Shown: one piece after another, positions 1 to 7,169 of the stretch
How the letters are laid out: each line of letters opens with the position of its first letter
Position numbering within the stretch: position 1 is the stretch's first letter
DNA from: CANHEE01 sp043777755
GTDB taxonomy: Bacteria; Bacteroidota; Bacteroidia; Chitinophagales; Saprospiraceae
Direction: 5' to 3'
Assembly: GCA_043777755.1 (NCBI GenBank)
Contig: JAYWHK010000328.1
Location: forward strand, 1-16,859
DNA length: 16,859 nt
Made by a program: the position numbers and the translations under genes
Notes under the pieces: model-generated
Database searches by the model: none
The model's input: only the letters and a program-made list of their open reading frames with translations
Told to the model about the DNA's origin: nothing

Positions 1-1131
1 ACGACCTTAAAAATGACGGAGACACCAGATAAAGTCATTGATTTAAAAGACAACTATTGTACGGCTTGTCGTTCAAGTTTAGAAAACAGTGAATTTATAC
101 TCCGCTGTAAGCGACAAGTGATAGAAATACCACCTATTGTACCCATTTATGAAGAATATCGCCAATATAGTTGCCATTGTCCTAATTGTCATCGGGAGCA
201 AATCTCCGCTTTTCCACTTGGAATCAATGCCCCTATTCAATATGGATCGAGCGTAGAAGCGTACATTTGCTATCTTTCTGTTTATCAATATATACCTTTT
301 GCTCGGCTTCAAAACTTATTTAAACAAACCTTTTCATTGCCACTTTCACAGGGAACAATTGCTAATATATTAGAAAGAGCTGCGGTAAAATGTGAAGGGG
401 TTTATCAAATCATCAAGTCGCAAATTGCTGAAAGTCAAGTAGTTGGATCAGATGAAACGGGCGCAAAAGTCGATGGTGCTAAATGGTGGATTTGGGTATG
501 GCAAAACCTACTCAATACCTTCATCGTCGCATCGGATAACCGTGGCACTCAAACGGTAAAGACCGTTTGGGAAGACAAATTAGCCAATGTTATTTTAGTG
601 TCTGACCGTTGGGCGGCTCAATTAAAGGCAATAGTAAAAGGAAATCAAATCTGTTTACCACATTTACAAAGAAATATTACCTTTTTAGAAGAAGCTGAAA
701 AGCACCCATTCGCTACACAATTCAAGCAACTTCTTCTTGAGATTTTTAGCATCAAAAAAGAGCAGCTTATCCTAAATACTCCTTATAATTTATACGATAT
801 TGAAGCGCAAGCTATTGAAAAGAAAATCAATAAATTACTGGCTATCCATATTGATAAAGAGAAATACCCCAGTACACTCACTTTTCAATCTTCAATGATT
901 AAACAGCGAAAGCATTTAACACCTTGCTTGTATAATTTAGATATTCCGCCTGACAATAATGGCTCTGAAAGAGCTATCCGAAACGTCAAAGTCAAGCAAA
1001 AAGTGTCTGGTCAATTCAAATCTGGACAAAATGCCTTTTGTGTTATCCGTTCTGTTATTGATACCCTTCGTAAAAGAGGTGTGGAGGTACTTCCATGCCT
1101 AACTCAAATCATCAAAATACAACCTGTGTAG
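1..1131 (+). CDS. IS66-family transposase, 5'-truncated by the window edge
   Basis: DDE transposase of the IS66 family, which cuts and joins the ends of its own element. The frame is open to base 1, and residues before the first ATG (13) fit the family segment ending in T-L-K-M, so the true start lies upstream; roughly 100 or more N-terminal residues are missing. Numbering from the ATG at 13, a zinc-finger-like pair CTAC (C16, C19) and CPNC (C56, C59) is followed by the catalytic core. Likely acidic residues are D147 in GSDETGAKVDG, D198 in VSDRWAAQ and E319 in NNGSERAIRN, the last being the IS66 signature. No frameshift is visible, so the protein could be active if the missing part is intact. 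The accessory genes tnpA/tnpB seen in some IS66 elements are not in view. Confidence 0.9.
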   Translation, partial: TTLKMTETPDKVIDLKDNYCTACRSSLENSEFILRCKRQVIEIPPIVPIYEEYRQYSCHCPNCHREQISAFPLGINAPIQYGSSVEAYICYLSVYQYIPFARLQNLFKQTFSLPLSQGTIANILERAAVKCEGVYQIIKSQIAESQVVGSDETGAKVDGAKWWIWVWQNLLNTFIVASDNRGTQTVKTVWEDKLANVILVSDRWAAQLKAIVKGNQICLPHLQRNITFLEEAEKHPFATQFKQLLLEIFSIKKEQLILNTPYNLYDIEAQAIEKKINKLLAIHIDKEKYPSTLTFQSSMIKQRKHLTPCLYNLDIPPDNNGSERAIRNVKVKQKVSGQFKSGQNAFCVIRSVIDTLRKRGVEVLPCLTQIIKIQPV

Positions 1132-1194
1132 TTACTAAAATTTTAGTATCCAAAAAAATTATACCTAAAATTTCAAAAACTGGAACATCGAGTA
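1..1194 (+). mobile_element. IS66-family insertion sequence, right-hand part (left part outside window)
   Basis: This stretch holds the C-terminal two thirds of an IS66-type transposase and about 63 bp of non-coding right end after its stop codon. The right boundary is placed at 1194 because the sequence up to the final cgagta reappears, inverted, at 16764-16822 (56 of 59 positions identical), and the two diverge immediately outside that point. To the right of 1194 the DNA codes for the tail of a histidine kinase, so the element appears to have landed inside that gene. The exact tip may be off by a few bases, because the left tip and target duplication are not visible. Confidence 0.8.
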
Positions 1195-1466
1195 AACAAC
1201 TGAATATCATTATTTTGTCTTATCTATTAGAAGAAAAACATCTCTTAATTACGATTAAAGACAATGGTGTTGGTTATTTTCAAGCGCAAAAAGAAAAAGA
1301 AAACAAACACAACAACGAACACAAATCCGTAGGCATGACGCTCAGTTCAAGGCGTTTGGCTTTATTGAAAAAAAGTACAATGGAAGCCGAAGTGAATATT
1401 CAAGAAATGACAAGTAAAAATGGCAGCATAGAAGGTACAAAAGTAACAGTGAAAATACCAATTTAA
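1195..1466 (+). pseudogene. 3' remnant of a LytS-type sensor histidine kinase (ATPase domain tail)
   Basis: The remaining ~90 codons encode the end of a HATPase_c domain: a beta strand (KHLLITI), the G1 box DNGVG, a charged linker, the G2-like SVGMTLSSRRLALL, and a closing strand ending GTKVTVKIPI. This pattern is typical of Bacteroidota LytS/YehU-type sensor kinases that pair with LytTR response regulators. The membrane or sensor part, the phospho-accepting histidine and the ATP-binding N-box are all missing, so it cannot work as a kinase. The loss begins exactly at the IS66 end. An ORF does run from an ATG at 1095 inside the transposase gene, through the IS end and into this remnant, adding about 33 IS-derived residues; a chimeric peptide is therefore possible but is unlikely to have a function. 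Confidence 0.8.
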
Positions 1467-1492
1467 TGAATAATTAAAAATGAATAATTAAT

Positions 1493-1526
1493 AATGCCAT
1501 CGTAGATTGTAAGCTACGATGGCATT
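1493..1526. terminator. Perfect 13-bp hairpin between convergent genes
   Basis: Arms at 1493-1505 (aatgccatcgtag) and 1514-1526 are exact reverse complements around an 8-base loop. The hairpin lies between the plus-strand kinase remnant and the minus-strand gene that ends at 1557, where a shared terminator is expected. There is no long T-run directly after it on either strand, so it could instead be a dispersed palindromic repeat. The flanks (1467-1492 and 1527-1556) are low-complexity AT repeats. Confidence 0.55.
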
Positions 1527-1556
1527 GTTCACTGTTAATTTTTCACTGAAAAACTG

Positions 1557-1835
1557 TTAGTTGTTATCTGTTAATTGAAAAATCCAAAGCTCGGGATTTT
1601 CCAAAATAAAAATGTCTTGTTTGTCATTTTTTGAAAAAATATGGATTCCAACATTGGCAATGTTATAGATTTTATAAATTATAACTTTCTGAATATCAAC
1701 AAGTTGCAAAACCCATTCTAAATGACTTTGCTCGAAATCATCAAATGCAAAAGTAAGACATTCTTTTGTCAGAAAGAGTGTGCCAGATAGTTTTTGGGCG
1801 TTTTTGGGGTCAAAAAAGAACGCCTTACTTTGCAT
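1557..1835 (-). CDS. Small hypothetical protein, possibly PH/GRAM-like
   Basis: A 92-residue soluble protein with no signal peptide or membrane segment. It is rich in alternating hydrophobic positions, for example GTLFLTKECLTFAF, then LVDIQKVIIYK, then VGIHIFSKNDKQDIFIL. This is the strand pattern of a small PH/GRAM-type barrel: an opening strand pair, a middle strand preceded by an acidic D-I pair, and a penultimate strand. That assignment is inference from pattern only, and no catalytic motif is visible. It starts at an ATG (1833-1835) only 33 bp after the upstream lipoprotein gene stops, so the two are probably co-transcribed. Coding is plausible because the frame has no competing long ORF and the composition matches its neighbours. 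Confidence 0.6.
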   Translation of the reverse strand: MQSKAFFFDPKNAQKLSGTLFLTKECLTFAFDDFEQSHLEWVLQLVDIQKVIIYKIYNIANVGIHIFSKNDKQDIFILENPELWIFQLTDNN

Positions 1836-1868
1836 AATAGAGGTTATTTGTTTTAAGGTTATTAAAAA

Positions 1869-2963
1869 TTACTCATTCGTAGCAATATACAATACATATC
1901 CATTCGGAATAGATGGATAATATTTATTTTTATCCACTCTCACGCCAGTACCTCCATAATTAGGAATTGGAAGTTCGAACATATCATAATTGCGATTGGC
2001 TTTTTTATTTAGCGTACATTCACCATCATTGTAATAAATTTTCGTTACACCATTTTCACGAGTTGCTAAAAGACTCAATTCGTAGAAATTATTGGGATTA
2101 CCAACTTGCTCGAAGCGAAAATCAACTTGTTTCCAAGTTTGGGTAGCTGTTTTAAAAAATAAAGAATCTAAATATTTTCCGCTGGCAATTGGATTCTCAA
2201 ATTTGAGTGGTCGTAGGTCGCAACCTGCTTTGATGAATGGAAATTTTGTCTTTGTTACCGCATCATCAAAAATGAGTTGAGGCGAAGGTTGTGTTGTGAC
2301 AGATGTAATATTTTTGCTAAGTACACCACTTTTACAAGAAGCAAAAAGTTGAAACTCAAAAGTAACACCAGAGGGCAAATAAAAATTGTAATCTATTTTA
2401 CTTTTAGTAGAATCCACAACAATTGTGATAGGCGATCCAGCAATATTTTTTTGGAGTTTTGCATCAATAACGTTGAGATAATAACGATTTGCATTTGGTA
2501 CTTTGTCCCATTGCAGTGTAAGTAAATTATCTTTTTGTTCTACGATTTTAAAATTAGTTGGCGCAGGAAGTGCGCAATCATCAAGGGTTCGGAAAATACG
2601 TTTTTTTACGTCCTTGGTTATTGTTTTTGAGTCTTCGCAATACCCAGCAATGATCACTTCGTAATCTGAAGAAGCGTTAAGCCCTTTCATAGTGTACCCT
2701 ATATTAGGACTAAAAGCTGGTTTAATTCCTTCCACAACTACTTTTTGTGTACTTTTTTCCACAATGCTAATAGCATAAGGTTTATAATCGAATATTGATA
2801 TTGATACAAAATTATTCGATGGATAAACTTTTATCAAACTATCAGTCGGCACTACCGCTTTACAAGAGGTATCAGGAGGCGGAGGCGGTATATATTCATC
2901 TTTTTTACAAGAAAAAATAAGAAATAAACAAGAGCATAGCGAAGCAAAAATTATTTTTTTCAT
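1869..2963 (-). CDS. Lipoprotein with fibronectin type III-like domains
   Basis: A 364-residue exported protein. The N-terminus is a type II signal peptide with lipobox F-S-C19, followed by KKDE and a run of five prolines (26-30). It is therefore likely anchored by lipid at C19, and a Bacteroidota lipoprotein of this form may face the periplasm or the cell surface. Residues about 45-130 and 135-225 look like two fibronectin type III-type beta sandwiches; the second has the diagnostic pattern APTNFKIVEQ, then LTLQWDKVPNANRYYLNV, then a late Tyr/Phe strand. The final ~130 residues form a separate domain that I do not recognise. Several cysteines (33, 123, 130 and others) could form disulfides. 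No partner gene indicates its role beyond the small downstream protein. An adhesive or substrate-binding role would be a guess. Confidence 0.75.
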   Translation of the reverse strand: MKKIIFASLCSCLFLIFSCKKDEYIPPPPPDTSCKAVVPTDSLIKVYPSNNFVSISIFDYKPYAISIVEKSTQKVVVEGIKPAFSPNIGYTMKGLNASSDYEVIIAGYCEDSKTITKDVKKRIFRTLDDCALPAPTNFKIVEQKDNLLTLQWDKVPNANRYYLNVIDAKLQKNIAGSPITIVVDSTKSKIDYNFYLPSGVTFEFQLFASCKSGVLSKNITSVTTQPSPQLIFDDAVTKTKFPFIKAGCDLRPLKFENPIASGKYLDSLFFKTATQTWKQVDFRFEQVGNPNNFYELSLLATRENGVTKIYYNDGECTLNKKANRNYDMFELPIPNYGGTGVRVDKNKYYPSIPNGYVLYIATNE

Positions 2964-3136
2964 AAATAAACAGGTTGAAATTAAAAAATGCCTACTCGTA
3001 ATGCTTTTCGGCTACCGCAAATTTTGGAGTGTGAGTAAAAAAATATCTTAGTGTACAGAAGTTCGTGCTGCTGATGAAGTTGCTTATGTTTCATAATTTT
3101 GCACGCAGATTTACACTGATGATGCTTCGCATCACT
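2964..3136. other. Spacer upstream of the lipoprotein gene
   Basis: No convincing gene is seen here. The leftmost part should hold the promoter of the minus-strand lipoprotein gene, but no clear TAnnTTTG motif was found for it. On the plus strand a TAATTTTG at 3094-3101 fits the Bacteroidota -7 pattern, with no matching -33 motif. A small hairpin (tgatgc at 3120-3125, gcatca at 3129-3134) immediately precedes the larger palindrome. Confidence 0.4.
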
Positions 3137-3184
3137 CACGGATTTTCACGGATTCCCTACCTAAAAAATCCGTGAAAATCCGTG
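3137..3184. repeat. Palindromic dispersed-type repeat, 18-bp perfect arms
   Basis: Arms at 3137-3154 (cacggattttcacggatt) and 3167-3184 are exact reverse complements around a 12-base loop. Each arm contains the unit cacggatt twice. Sequences of this cacggattttcacgg type are known as scattered intergenic repeats in many bacterial genomes (established knowledge, not checked here). It sits directly against the broken 5' end of the restriction-enzyme remnant. Confidence 0.8.
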
Positions 3185-3191
3185 TGCGAAA

Positions 3192-3875
3192 ATGCACTTA
3201 GTTTGCAAGCACGAGATTTCGGACACGAAGAAGAAAATTACAAAAATAAAAGAACGGGTTGAAGCAGTTAGAAATTGGAGGGCAAATAGCGAAAGAGCTA
3301 ATACTAAAAAACTTGCTGATACACCAACAATTTTTGCAGAAATTAGGCAGCCAGAATCAGATTATTTGGCTTTTCCAACCGTATCGTCCGAAAACAGAAA
3401 TTATATTCCAATTGCTTTTTTAAAATCTGAAATTATTGCATCAAATCAACTCTATATTTTACCAAACGCAAATAATTTTATTTTTGGAATCTTAACATCT
3501 TTAATGCACATGGTTTGGGTCAAAAATATAGCAGGAAGGCTCAAAAGCGATTACAGGTATTCAGCATCTATCGTTTATAACAATTACCCATTTCCACAAC
3601 AAACGAGTGAAGCGCACAAAAAGAAAGTAGAGGACGCAGCACAATTGGTTTTAGATATAAGAGTAAAATATACGAATAGTAGCCTAGCCGATTTATACGA
3701 CCCGTTGAGTATGCCGCCCGATCTCTTTAAAGCGCATCAACAACTCGACAAAGCCGTAGATTTATGCTATCGTCCGCAAGCGTTTATGAATGAATTGGCA
3801 AGAATAGAATACCTCTTTGGCTTGTACGAACAAATAACTGCGCCAATGTTTAAACACGAAAAGAAGAAAAAATAA
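3192..3875 (+). pseudogene. C-terminal remnant of an MmeI-type restriction-modification enzyme
   Basis: The 227-residue frame matches the target-recognition and C-terminal regions of MmeI-like type IIL/IIG enzymes, single polypeptides that both cut and methylate DNA. Recognisable pieces are RVEAVRNWR with KLADTP (22-45), SDYLAFPTVSSENRNYIPI (56-74), the segment FGILTSLMHMVWV (98-110), GRLKSDYRYSASIVYNNYPFP (115-135), and LADLYDPLSMPPDLFKAH (165-182). Full enzymes are about 900 residues; the nuclease (PD-ExK) and methyltransferase (NPPF/NPPY-type) parts are absent. The frame has a stop at 3162 inside the palindrome just upstream, so the loss is not a wrong start choice. The remnant should be inactive as nuclease and methylase. 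Whether it is expressed as a DNA-binding fragment is unknown. The family call is strong. Confidence 0.85.
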
Positions 3876-4032
3876 AAATTTGACAATAACAAAATGACAA
3901 TAGATTTTAAATCACTGCATTAAAGACTTACAAACTTGCGATTTATTGACTTACGAAACCTCAAGTATATGGTACAGATTTTGCAAATGTAAAAGCATAC
4001 TATTTTACAAAAGCTAAATCACTACACATACA

Positions 4033-4827
4033 ATGAAAAGAACGTCCCTCTTTTTGACACTTATACTTTGCTTCAATTTTTCCATATTTGCAAAACAATT
4101 ACTCGTTCTTAAATGTGATGAAAGTACAGGGATTTATGACGTATATTTGGAACATCAAGACCAAAGAGAAGCGCAGTTTTTAAAAAATATGCAAGTTTGT
4201 ATCAAATTGCCTACACAAAACTTGTTCATCTATGATATTCAAAGTGCATCAAATGCAACATGGAGTTCAAAAAGATACGCTTCAGCGAAAGTAACGTCAC
4301 AAGCTGAGTTTTTTGTTTTTTCGACACCACAGGCGTATCAGGTTTCTACCTATCAAAAATTATTTTCTTTTAAAATTGCTGGAAAAGCTCAAAAAGGAGA
4401 AGTCGAAATTGCCAATATCAAAAGCGAAACGGTAAATTTAAGCAATCAAGTGAGTATCAGTAACGTTATTTCTGAAATTTCACCATCAGAAAACTCTTGT
4501 AAAGCTCCTGTTTTTTCAATTTCTGATGTAAAAAATAAAGACATTCAATCATTTAGCATTTCGATGGATTACCTCAAAGAAGAGGTAAATATTTTTAGCA
4601 ATTGGCTGGAAAAAAGTGGCGTAATTTATTTTTACCTTTATGATTTGAATGGACAATTGGTCAAATTCTACAAAACAGAGGTCGAAGTTGGCGCACAACA
4701 TTTCAATTTTTCTTACACGACCCTTCCAAGTGGCATTTATTTTGTAAAAGCAAAATTCAACAATTGGGAAACTGTTTTGAACGATGGTATCGTCACTTCT
4801 GATGATTGGGAGTCTGTAAATAATTAA
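4033..4827 (+). CDS. Secreted protein with type IX secretion-like C-terminal domain
   Basis: A 264-residue exported protein with a signal peptide (residues 1-20, hydrophobic core LFLTLILCFNF, cleavage probably after A20). Residues ~25-150 are a beta-rich region with no family that I can name; its strand pattern resembles cohesin-like or adhesion-type sandwiches. Residues ~195-240 carry the pattern LYDLNGQLVKFY, a G near 220, then LPSGIYFVKA, which is the core of the T9SS type A sorting domain that directs Bacteroidota proteins across the outer membrane. Unlike standard sorting domains, which end shortly after the last strand, about 24 acidic residues follow (NNWETVL to the end), so cleavage and export could be altered. 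It lies between the restriction remnant and the ilv terminator and seems to be a single-gene unit. Confidence 0.7.
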   Translation: MKRTSLFLTLILCFNFSIFAKQLLVLKCDESTGIYDVYLEHQDQREAQFLKNMQVCIKLPTQNLFIYDIQSASNATWSSKRYASAKVTSQAEFFVFSTPQAYQVSTYQKLFSFKIAGKAQKGEVEIANIKSETVNLSNQVSISNVISEISPSENSCKAPVFSISDVKNKDIQSFSISMDYLKEEVNIFSNWLEKSGVIYFYLYDLNGQLVKFYKTEVEVGAQHFNFSYTTLPSGIYFVKAKFNNWETVLNDGIVTSDDWESVNN

Positions 4828-4842
4828 AAAGTTACCAAAAAC

Positions 4843-4880
4843 AAAAAAAGAAGAATGAAATTAATCATTCTTCTTTTTTT
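4843..4880. terminator. Bidirectional terminator, 16-bp perfect stem
   Basis: Arms at 4843-4858 (seven A then gaagaatga) and 4865-4880 are exact reverse complements with a 6-base loop. Each strand therefore reads as stem plus a T-run, the form of an intrinsic terminator in both directions. It lies 15 bp after the plus-strand secreted-protein stop and 7 bp beyond the 3' end of minus-strand ilvC, so it should stop both transcripts. Confidence 0.85.
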
Positions 4881-4887
4881 TATTTTT

Positions 4888-5934
4888 TTAATTACGCTCT
4901 GGTCTTAAACCCCTTACCGTAATACCTGCTTGCCACATTTCTGATTCACGCAATTCAGCCAATTCCGCATCTAATTTCACACGGTAATCGTCTTGACTAT
5001 TGGTATCAATTGAACGTTGCGCTTCGTTACCTGCTGCGACTTCATCGTATAAAGCCTTGAAAACAGGAGCTGTTGCGTCACGGAATTTATTTTTCCAATC
5101 CAAAGCACCACGTTGTGCTGTTGTAGAACAGTTCGCATACATCCAATCCATACCATTTTCAGCCACCAAAGGCATCAAAGATTGGGTCAATTCTTCCACT
5201 GTTTCGTTGAAAGCCTCGCTTGGAGAGTGTCCACGACCACGAAGCTCATTGTATTGTGCTTCAAAAATGCCTTGAATCGCACCCATCAACGTACCACGTT
5301 CGCCTGTCAAATCCGAATATACTTCTTTTCTAAAATCAGTTTCAAACAAATAACCAGAACCTACGCCAATTCCCAACGCTACCGCACGCTCAAATGCACG
5401 ACCTGTTGCATCTTGGAAAATCGCATAAGACGAATTTAAACCGCAACCTGCCAAAAACATACGACGCAAGCTCGTTCCCGAACCTTTTGGTGCAACCAAA
5501 ATCACATCAACGTCCGCTGGTGGAATGATTCCCGTGCGTTCTTTGTACGTAATTCCAAAACCATGCGAAAAATACAATGCTTTTCCAGCAGTTAAGTAAG
5601 GTTTTACCGTTGCCCAAGCTGCAATTTGTGCCGCATCAGACAACAAATATTGAATAATCGTCGCTTTTTCACAAGCTTCTTCAATGCTAAACAATGTTTC
5701 GCCTGGAACCCAACCGTCTGCTACCGCTTTGTCATAAGACGCAGAAGGAGAACGCTGTCCAATAATCACATTGAACCCATTGTCACGTAAATTCATAGAC
5801 TGACCTGGTCCTTGTACACCGTAACCAATCACTGCAATTGTTTCATTTTTTAGCACTTCACGTGCTTTTTCAAGAGGAAATTCTTCTCTTGTTACGACAT
5901 TTTCGAGTGTGCCGCCAAAATTTAATTGTGCCAT
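4888..5934 (-). CDS. ilvC: Ketol-acid reductoisomerase
   Basis: Catalyses the Mg-dependent alkyl shift and NAD(P)H reduction of 2-acetolactate or 2-aceto-2-hydroxybutyrate to the dihydroxy acid, the second common step to valine, isoleucine and leucine. The 348 residues fit the short class I form. A Rossmann domain begins with IGYGVQG (36-42); the cofactor loop GQRSPSAS (59-66) has an Arg and several Ser, which suggests NADPH (inference). Catalytic-site motifs include H124 in FSHGFG, K150 in VAPKGSGTS, the metal ligands D208 and E212 in SDLTGERG, and the substrate-binding CSTTAQRG near the end. It is the last gene of the minus-strand ilv run, 145 bp after ilvN and just before a strong terminator. 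The frame is complete. Confidence 0.96.
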   Translation of the reverse strand: MAQLNFGGTLENVVTREEFPLEKAREVLKNETIAVIGYGVQGPGQSMNLRDNGFNVIIGQRSPSASYDKAVADGWVPGETLFSIEEACEKATIIQYLLSDAAQIAAWATVKPYLTAGKALYFSHGFGITYKERTGIIPPADVDVILVAPKGSGTSLRRMFLAGCGLNSSYAIFQDATGRAFERAVALGIGVGSGYLFETDFRKEVYSDLTGERGTLMGAIQGIFEAQYNELRGRGHSPSEAFNETVEELTQSLMPLVAENGMDWMYANCSTTAQRGALDWKNKFRDATAPVFKALYDEVAAGNEAQRSIDTNSQDDYRVKLDAELAELRESEMWQAGITVRGLRPERN

Positions 5935-6079
5935 ATTTTTTTTAATTAAGACAATTAAAATAATTAAAAAATTAAAATAATTATCTACGCTTGAAGATAT
6001 AATTAACTAAAAATGAAAATAATTAAGTGAATTAATGCAATGAAAATAATTTAATCGTAAGTGCATTATTTTAATTTTT
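5935..6079. repeat. AT-rich repeat spacer between ilvN and ilvC
   Basis: 145 bp with almost no GC, made of aattaa/aatgaaaataa words. Bases 6013-6050 match 6614-6651 (upstream of ilvN) at 34 of 38 positions in the same orientation, so two spacers of the operon share a repeat. No clear promoter or ribosome site is visible. Confidence 0.6.
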
Positions 6080-6607
6080 TTAATTATTCATTTCTTTCAT
6101 TTCCTTAAGGTATTCGTTCAGTTGCTCCATTGGTTTAGCAACCGCAACTCGACCACTACGAACAAACTCATAGATGCCAATTTTTTTGAGTTCATCGAGC
6201 AAGGCTTCAGTTTCTGATTCCAAACCCGTTTTTTCGATAACGACAAAATCTTTTTCTACGGTCAAAATCCTTGCATGGTGTTTTCGCATGAGGTTAATCA
6301 TCGTACCAGGGTCTTGATAAATCGCCATTGGCACTTTATACAACGCCATTTCTTGATGAATGATGTCCTCATTGGCATAGTAAAAAGACTTGATTACTTC
6401 AATTTGTTTGTCCAATTGAGCAACCAATTTTTTAACCTGCTCTTCGGTCACATTGACCACGACGGTAAAGCGAAAAATGCCTTCCATCGAAGATTGAGAA
6501 GTGGTTAAACTTTCGATATTGATGTGTCTTCTGGTAAAAACCTGTACCACACGCATCAATAATCCTGTTTTGTTTTCGGTAAAAACCGATATGGTGAATT
6601 CCCTCAT
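6080..6607 (-). CDS. ilvN: Acetolactate synthase small (regulatory) subunit
   Basis: Binds the IlvB catalytic subunit, stimulates it, and in characterised members confers feedback inhibition by valine. The 175-residue protein begins with an ACT domain (residues ~3-75: EFTISVFTENKTGLLMRV, then RHINIESLTTSQ, then FRFTVVVNV), followed by the IlvN C-terminal domain (MALYKVP to the end) with MRKHHARILTVEKDFVVIEKTG split over the second beta unit. I chose the ATG at 6605-6607 because homology starts there with MREFTISVF. An upstream in-frame TTG (6664) would add 19 Phe/His-rich residues that look like translated spacer. It lies 81 bp downstream of the four-helix-bundle gene rather than next to ilvB as is usual. 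Its last codons (KEMKEMNN) are echoed by repeats between ilvB and that gene. Confidence 0.94.
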   Translation of the reverse strand: MREFTISVFTENKTGLLMRVVQVFTRRHINIESLTTSQSSMEGIFRFTVVVNVTEEQVKKLVAQLDKQIEVIKSFYYANEDIIHQEMALYKVPMAIYQDPGTMINLMRKHHARILTVEKDFVVIEKTGLESETEALLDELKKIGIYEFVRSGRVAVAKPMEQLNEYLKEMKEMNN

Positions 6608-6688
6608 TGAAAAATGAAAAAAATTAAGTGAATTAATATAATGAAAAAAATGAAATGAAAGCAATAAAAATAATTACCTTATTTAGGT

Positions 6689-7054
6689 TCACTTTTTATC
6701 AAGATTTTCTTTTGTTGATTGCAAAATAGCGTTTAGTAGTCTAATTATTTCGTCAATATCTGAAAGTAGTGAGTCTGAAAGTTTTACGTCTAAGTAATCA
6801 GTAGCTGCTAATAATCTAATCCAGTATCTTGTTTCCCGAGCTTCTTTGTATGAAATGTGCATTTTTGCAATAAAATCTCTTTTTGATTGACCACCAGTTG
6901 CTTCTTCAACATTTGCACCAATTGAAGTTCCACTCCTCAATATTTGCTTCGACATATCAAACTCTTGATGCTCTTTTTTCAAATACTGGGCTAATCGAAC
7001 AACTCTAATTGCAAAGGCAAAAGTTTTATCAACAATAATGTTTTCTTTTTTCAT
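6689..7054 (-). CDS. Four-helix-bundle protein (S23 / 23S rRNA IVP family)
   Basis: A 121-residue all-helical protein matching the small family first found encoded in intervening sequences of 23S rRNA genes and now known as stand-alone genes in many Bacteroidota. Diagnostic stretches are DKTFAFAIRVVRLA (helix 1), SKQILRSGTSIGANVEEA (helix 2, the most conserved part), SKRDFIAKMHISYKEARETRYWIRLL (helix 3) and a C-terminal helix with DEIIRLLNAIL. Family members form pentamer-like rings, and a basic surface suggests nucleic-acid binding; no enzyme activity is known. Here there is no rRNA nearby. It sits between ilvB and ilvN, same strand, flanked by AT-rich repeats, so it looks like a passenger inserted into the operon. 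Start ATG at 7052-7054. Confidence 0.9.
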   Translation of the reverse strand: MKKENIIVDKTFAFAIRVVRLAQYLKKEHQEFDMSKQILRSGTSIGANVEEATGGQSKRDFIAKMHISYKEARETRYWIRLLAATDYLDVKLSDSLLSDIDEIIRLLNAILQSTKENLDKK

Positions 7055-7071
7055 AAAAAAATGTGGCGTAT

Positions 7072-7169
7072 AATTTTTTTAATTTTTTAATTATTAATTT
7101 CCTTCATTTTTCAATTCAGTACTGTGTCAGAATTTTTTAATTTTTTAATTATTAATTTCCTTCATTTTT
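7072..7169. repeat. Direct repeat pair in the ilvB to four-helix-bundle spacer
   Basis: Bases 7072-7111 (40) and 7131-7169 (39) are the same sequence except for one extra T in a T-run. On the coding strand each copy reads ATGAAGGAAATTAATAATTAA followed by aaaaattaa. That is nearly the same as the last six codons, stop and downstream bases of ilvN (MKEMNN-stop at 6080-6100). The two copies are separated by 19 bp. The second copy overlaps the ilvB stop codon by two bases. Confidence 0.8.

Noticed and set aside
3137..3184. CRISPR-like repeat made of the cacggatt units
   Set aside because: There are only two inverted arms and no regular spacers, and no cas gene is present.
6607..6664. N-terminal extension of ilvN from TTG 6664
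   Set aside because: The added residues are translated AT-rich repeat (Phe/His/Asn rich), and family homology starts exactly at the ATG at 6607.
6689..7054. A nearby 23S rRNA gene, suggested by the IVP-family protein
   Set aside because: No rRNA-like sequence was recognised on either side; many members of this family are stand-alone genes.
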